Source: Candidatus Dormiibacterota bacterium | Lineage (GTDB): Bacteria > Chloroflexota > Dormibacteria > Aeolococcales > Aeolococcaceae | Length of the DNA: 64,000 bases | NCBI GenBank assembly: GCA_003153505.1 | Contig: PLZA01000039.1 | Location: 1-64,000, forward strand | Direction of reading: 5' to 3' | Shown here: one piece after another, positions 60,820 to 64,000 of the stretch | Numbering within the stretch: position 1 is the stretch's first letter | How the letters are laid out: every line of letters begins with the position of its first letter | Program-made: the position numbers and the translations under genes | Notes under the pieces: model-generated | Databases searched by the model: none | The model's input: only the letters and a program-made list of their open reading frames with translations | What the model was told of the DNA's origin: nothing

Positions 60820-61101
60820 ATGGCGCGACAGTCGCAGTTGGATTCCGCCCGCCTTCGCAGAGATCTCGGCCTGGCCCGTGCGCGGCGCCTGACCGTCTAC
60901 TCGGCGGTGGGCGCGACCGCGTTCACCGCGGTTTTCGCGCTCGTTGCTGCGACCAGCCTCCCCGGCCACACCGTCAACACCACGCCGGCATCGCAGCCGG
61001 GTGTCACCGACAACGGCAGCTTCGCGCCCGGGATCAGCACACCGATCCAGGCGCCGCAGTACGGATACGGTGTGCCGGTGGCAGTGTCCGGCGGATCCTG
61101 A
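60820..61101 (+). CDS. Small single-TM protein heading the redox operon (93 aa)
   Basis: A basic N-terminus (SARLRRDLGLARARRL), one TM helix (TAFTAVFALVAATSLPG, about residues 30-48) and a Pro/Thr/Gly-rich external tail ending GYGVPVAVSGGS. No family recognised. It starts leaderless and ends 13 bp before the heme protein gene, so it is probably an accessory or assembly subunit of the membrane redox complex. It has no cysteine or histidine pattern for a cofactor in the tail. Confidence 0.7.
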   Translation: MARQSQLDSARLRRDLGLARARRLTVYSAVGATAFTAVFALVAATSLPGHTVNTTPASQPGVTDNGSFAPGISTPIQAPQYGYGVPVAVSGGS

Positions 61102-61114
61102 GCGGGCCGATCCT

Positions 61115-62134
61115 TTGTTAGCGGCACTCGCCGGTCCCACCCCGATGTGGTACGCCACGCGTGCCAGCGGTTACACCGCACTCATCCTGCTCAGCGCAAG
61201 CGTCGTGCTCGGGGTGCTGACGTCGTCGCGGGAAAGCCGCCGGGACTGGCCGAGATTCGTGGTCCAGTCGTTGCACCGCAACGTCTCGTTGCTGGTCGGC
61301 GTGTTCCTGGTCATCCACGTTCTCACCTCGATCATCGACCCGTTCGCACGCCTCAGCTTCCTGGATGCGTTCGTGCCATTCATCGCCTCGTACCGGCCCC
61401 TCTGGCTCGGCCTGGGAGTTGTCGGGTTCGAGTTGCTGCTGGCGATCACGGCCACGAGCCTGGTCCGGCACCGTCTTGGCTGGCGGACCTGGCGCGGCGT
61501 GCACCTCTTCGCCTACGCGAGCTGGCCGATTGGGGTGATCCACGGTCTCGGAACGGGCAGTGACACCAAATCGGTGTGGGCACTCCTCCTGGTCGGCGTG
61601 TGTGTGGCGGCGGTGGTTGCCGCGCTCGTCTGGCGCCTCGTCCACGCCGGGCCGAGATTCACGGCAGTCCGCCTTCTGGGAATCGCCGGCAGCGTCGCCT
61701 CCATCGGGGTGTTGATCCTCTGGATGGCAGCCGGCCCGCTCCAGCATGGCTGGGCCAAGGCGGCCGGCACTCCTGCGGACCTCCTCGCCCGCTCGGGGTC
61801 CGCGCCCGCCAGCACACCCGCCCCCGTGGCTCAACTCGCCGCCGGGCTCAGCGACCCGCTGATCGGAAGGCTTGCGCGGACGGCGACGAGCGCGACGGCC
61901 ACCCTCACGGACACTCGTGACAGCACCCTGCAACTGGTGATCGTCGCCAACGCCGACGGCACCGGCACGCTCAGGGTCACCCGGCCGGCCGGACAGGTCT
62001 GCCTGGCCGCCGCGACCATCGGCAACACCTCGGTGACCGCTCGCTGCGGCGCCGTGCTCGCCGCCATCCAGATCACGGACCAGGGCAACGGCTCGATCGG
62101 TGGGACGCTGACGACCCAGAAGACCACCGCGTGA
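61115..62134 (+). CDS. Ferric-reductase-like transmembrane heme protein with C-terminal extracytoplasmic domain
   Basis: 339 residues from TTG 61115 (ATG 61145 is the alternative). The N-terminal ferric_reduct-like core has six TM helices, opening WYATRASGYTALILL; histidines lie in pairs in the helices, LHRNVS/VIHVLTS and VHLFAY/VIHGLGTG, fitting two b-hemes. Two more TM helices follow, then a roughly 130-residue exported domain with two cysteines (GQVCLAA, ARCGAV) and a Thr-rich linker. Unlike NADPH oxidases it has no cytoplasmic flavin domain; the adjacent NuoF-like gene may supply that function. Stop overlaps the next gene (GTGA). Confidence 0.82.
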   Translation: MLAALAGPTPMWYATRASGYTALILLSASVVLGVLTSSRESRRDWPRFVVQSLHRNVSLLVGVFLVIHVLTSIIDPFARLSFLDAFVPFIASYRPLWLGLGVVGFELLLAITATSLVRHRLGWRTWRGVHLFAYASWPIGVIHGLGTGSDTKSVWALLLVGVCVAAVVAALVWRLVHAGPRFTAVRLLGIAGSVASIGVLILWMAAGPLQHGWAKAAGTPADLLARSGSAPASTPAPVAQLAAGLSDPLIGRLARTATSATATLTDTRDSTLQLVIVANADGTGTLRVTRPAGQVCLAAATIGNTSVTARCGAVLAAIQITDQGNGSIGGTLTTQKTTA

Positions 62135-63417
62135 GCGTCTCGACGGATGTCGGCAGCACATCCCAGCGGCTGCTCCCAGCACGTGCTGTTCCGGAGGATC
62201 TCGACGCCCACCTGGCTGGCTTCGGTCCGCGTCCGCACCTCGAGGCGGTGGCGATGCTCGACGCACTGGACGCCAGCGGTCTTCGCGGGCGCGGCGGCGC
62301 CGACTTTCCCACCGGGGTGAAATGGCGGGCCGTCAGGGAGCACACCGGTCGTGGCGGCGACGCGGTGGTCGTCGCCAACGCTGCGGAGTGCGAGCCCGCG
62401 AGCTTCAAGGACCGATTCCTCCTGACGTACCGGCCGCACCTCGTCCTCGACGGTCTCGAGCACGCCGCCGAGGCGGTGGGGGCCCGCCGCGTGGTCATCT
62501 ACACGACCAAGTCCCACACCGACGTCGAGGCGGCGCTCCGCGCGGCGATCAGGGAGCGGCGCCGACGTGATGACAGCGATCGGTTCATCGACGTGCTGGT
62601 CGGCCCGAACCGCTACGTCGCCGGCGAGGAGACGGCGTTGGTGTCACGCGTCTCCGGCCATCTCGCCAAGCCCAAGGTCGTCCCACCACGGCCATTTCAA
62701 AGCGGGGTTGACCACCTGCCAACCCTCGTGCAGAACGTCGAGACGCTTGCCCACGCGGCACTCATCGCCCGGTTCGGCGCGCCGTGGTTTCGTTCGGTCG
62801 GGACAGAGCGATCGCCCGGCACCGCGCTGTTGACGGTCAGCGGCGCCGTGCGCACGCCCGGCGTCCTCGAGGCGGCCTGTGACACGACCGTGGGTGACAT
62901 CGTGGATCGGGCCGGCGGCGTGGACGGCGAACCTGCGACGGTGCTGCTCGGTGGGTACTTCGGCCGGTGGGTGGCAGCGGATCGCATCTGGAACAAGACG
63001 ATCGACGCACTCTCCCTCCAGTCGGTCGGAGCATCGCTGGGGACCGGTGTGCTCCTCGTCGCGACGGCAACGACCTGCGGCATCAGCGAGACGGATCGGG
63101 TGCTCACGTTTCTCGCCAGCCAGACGGCGGGCCAGTGCGGGCCCTGTCACGTGGGCCTGCCCGCGATCGCCGAGACCTTCCACAAGGTTGCGACCGGCCG
63201 AGCCCGCCCCGCCGCCATCGACCTCCTGGTGCGCTGGTCTCATGACATCCGAGGCCGCGGTGCGTGCAGGCACCCGGACGGGGCCATGCTCTTCCTCGCC
63301 AGCGCCATGGAGGTCTTCGCCGCCGATCTCCGCCATCACCTCAAGAACGGTTCGTGCAGGTACTCCGGACAGCGCCCGTTGCTGCCCATACCGGCAACCG
63401 ACGCGGGTTGGTGGTGA
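62131..63417 (+). CDS. NuoF-like NADH-dehydrogenase flavoprotein subunit
   Basis: 428 residues. FMN/NADH-binding loop GLRGRGGADFPTGVKW (around residue 52) and NAAECEPASFKDRFLL match NuoF (complex I 51-kDa), then VGPNRYVAGEETAL, an SLBB domain (LLTVSGAVRTPGVLEA) and the C-terminal 4Fe-4S segment GQCGPCHVGLPAI...GACRHPDGA. The Nuo version has ESCGxCxPCR...C; here QCGPC and a later Cys are present, one ligand looks substituted. GTG 62131 overlaps the heme gene stop. No other nuo gene is present, so it is a stand-alone NAD(P)H:Fe-S flavoprotein, likely electron donor to the next-door ferredoxin and heme protein. Confidence 0.87.
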   Translation: MSVSTDVGSTSQRLLPARAVPEDLDAHLAGFGPRPHLEAVAMLDALDASGLRGRGGADFPTGVKWRAVREHTGRGGDAVVVANAAECEPASFKDRFLLTYRPHLVLDGLEHAAEAVGARRVVIYTTKSHTDVEAALRAAIRERRRRDDSDRFIDVLVGPNRYVAGEETALVSRVSGHLAKPKVVPPRPFQSGVDHLPTLVQNVETLAHAALIARFGAPWFRSVGTERSPGTALLTVSGAVRTPGVLEAACDTTVGDIVDRAGGVDGEPATVLLGGYFGRWVAADRIWNKTIDALSLQSVGASLGTGVLLVATATTCGISETDRVLTFLASQTAGQCGPCHVGLPAIAETFHKVATGRARPAAIDLLVRWSHDIRGRGACRHPDGAMLFLASAMEVFAADLRHHLKNGSCRYSGQRPLLPIPATDAGWW

Positions 63418-63653
63418 GGGTTCGGCTGCGCGTCGACCCGATCAAGTGCAAGGCGCACGGCATGTGCGGCGAGCTCTTCCCGGAGCGCATCCGCATGGAC
63501 GACTGGGGGTATCCCGTCGTTGATCAGCGAGCCCTCTCCGACGACGTGCTCGAGCACGCCCGCCGCGCCATCGTGGATTGTCCTCGCGCCGCCCTATGGG
63601 TGGAGCCCGTTGACGAGCCGGGTGCGCGAGTGCGGCCAGACGACTCCGACTGA
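63414..63653 (+). CDS. Single-cluster ferredoxin
   Basis: 79 residues. CKAHGMCGELFPE gives two cysteines with a histidine in the position of a third (Cys-x2-His-x2-Cys), and VDCPRAAL supplies the last Cys. This is the pattern of 3Fe-4S (or His-ligated 4Fe-4S) ferredoxins that serve P450s and flavoproteins in actinobacteria. GTG 63414 overlaps the NuoF-like stop (GTGA). It overlaps the end of the convergent histidine kinase gene by 60 bp. Confidence 0.87.
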   Translation: MRVRLRVDPIKCKAHGMCGELFPERIRMDDWGYPVVDQRALSDDVLEHARRAIVDCPRAALWVEPVDEPGARVRPDDSD

Positions 63654-64000
63654 CGTCCCCCCGCCTGGCACGTCGGCGATGTGCCACCGACCCCTGGTGG
63701 CTTCGACGATGGCGTTCCCAATCGCGAGGCCGAGTCCCGCTCCGTCGCCTTCGCTGGTGCCGCGGCGAAACCGTTCGAAGATGCGCGCACGGCGTTCCAT
63801 CGGGATGCCCGGGCCTGTGTCGCTGACCGTCAGGCGAACGTGGTCGCGCTCGCGCGCTGTCGCGATGCTGACGGTGCCGTCCGCCGGCGTGTAGCGGCAC
63901 GCGTTGTCGAGAAGCACGCCGATCAGTCGATCGATCCACTCTGCCGGAGCGTCCACCAGGGCGAGCGCGGCGCCGTCGCTGCGGTTCTCGAGGTGCAGGC
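63594..64000 (-). CDS. Sensor histidine kinase, C-terminal part (gene continues past window end)
   Basis: Only the HATPase_c domain is within the window (about 135 codons). N-box LLDNACRYTP, G1 DTGPGIP, F-box ARIFERFRRG, G2 GAGLGLAIG are intact, followed by GGGTSVGVVWP. The sensory and dimerisation parts, and probably a response regulator gene, lie beyond 64000. The 60-bp 3' overlap with the ferredoxin gene is unusually long. Confidence 0.9.
   Translation of the reverse strand, partial: LHLENRSDGAALALVDAPAEWIDRLIGVLLDNACRYTPADGTVSIATARERDHVRLTVSDTGPGIPMERRARIFERFRRGTSEGDGAGLGLAIGNAIVEATRGRWHIADVPGGGTSVGVVWPHSRTRLVNGLHP

Noticed and set aside
1-64000. CRISPR arrays, insertion sequences, prophage, rRNA
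   Set aside because: No regularly spaced repeats, transposase/integrase or rRNA sequence was seen.

Overview
This 64-kb window is high-GC chromosomal DNA of a free-living bacterium, coding on both strands. It holds a complete core menaquinone pathway, many GTG starts, ATGA/GTGA stop-start overlaps, Tat- and lipoprotein-exported proteins, and an unusual number of genes whose -10-like hexamer lies only 4-9 nt before the start codon (leaderless transcription). The protein set (ECF sigma with ZAS anti-sigma, CGNR regulator, DUF1906, GT87 enzymes, MMPL) fits the Terrabacteria side of the tree, such as Chloroflexota, Dormibacterota or deep Actinobacteriota. No rRNA or marker gene is present, so the phylum is inference. 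I saw no tRNA, rRNA, CRISPR array, insertion sequence or integrase.

Layout. 0-1.5 kb: metal ABC transporter binding lipoprotein (cut by the edge) with a two-dyad operator candidate, then a HisN-type phosphatase. 1.5-3 kb: overlapping Nudix and LACTB2-like genes. 3-10.5 kb: menaquinone locus, with menB-menA-menC-menD on plus (every junction a 4-base overlap) and menE and menG-menF on minus; menH and menI are absent. 10.5-15 kb: membrane protein and a MacB/FtsX-type ABC exporter. 15-18 kb: metal homeostasis (NiCoT permease, Fur-family repressor, CDF exporter). 18-27 kb: methyltransferase, UspA, AzlCD, cobalamin-independent methionine synthase core, TauE/SafE, GH3 lipoprotein, DODA-type dioxygenase, a deleted GNAT gene, DUF1906 and CGNR genes.

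27-32.3 kb is a minus-strand run: ECF sigma, anti-sigma, ABC ATPase, ABC permease, Tat-exported amine oxidase. 32.3-40.6 kb: polytopic membrane protein, DAO-type oxidase, MMPL transporter behind a short leader ORF, COG4705 protein, NatAB-like exporter. 40.5-45.5 kb: two divergent c-di-GMP proteins (EAL-GAF-GGDEF and GAF-EAL-GAF-GGDEF) with a 45-codon secreted-peptide gene between them. 46.2-49.2 kb is a decay patch with several frameshifted or truncated genes. 50-52.3 kb: ABC ATPase-permease-TetR operon with a perfect palindrome over its -10 and start codon. 52.3-60.7 kb: frameshifted EamA permease, S9 peptidase, zinc alcohol dehydrogenase and three polytopic glycosyltransferase-like proteins. 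60.8-63.65 kb: a compact redox operon (small TM protein, heme-b ferric-reductase-like protein, NuoF-like flavoprotein, ferredoxin). The window ends inside a histidine kinase gene.

The men genes supply a quinone. The terminal redox operon looks like a route from NAD(P)H through FMN/Fe-S and ferredoxin to membrane hemes. Small ABC exporters, each tied to its own regulator (TetR; ECF/anti-sigma), are the other recurrent theme.
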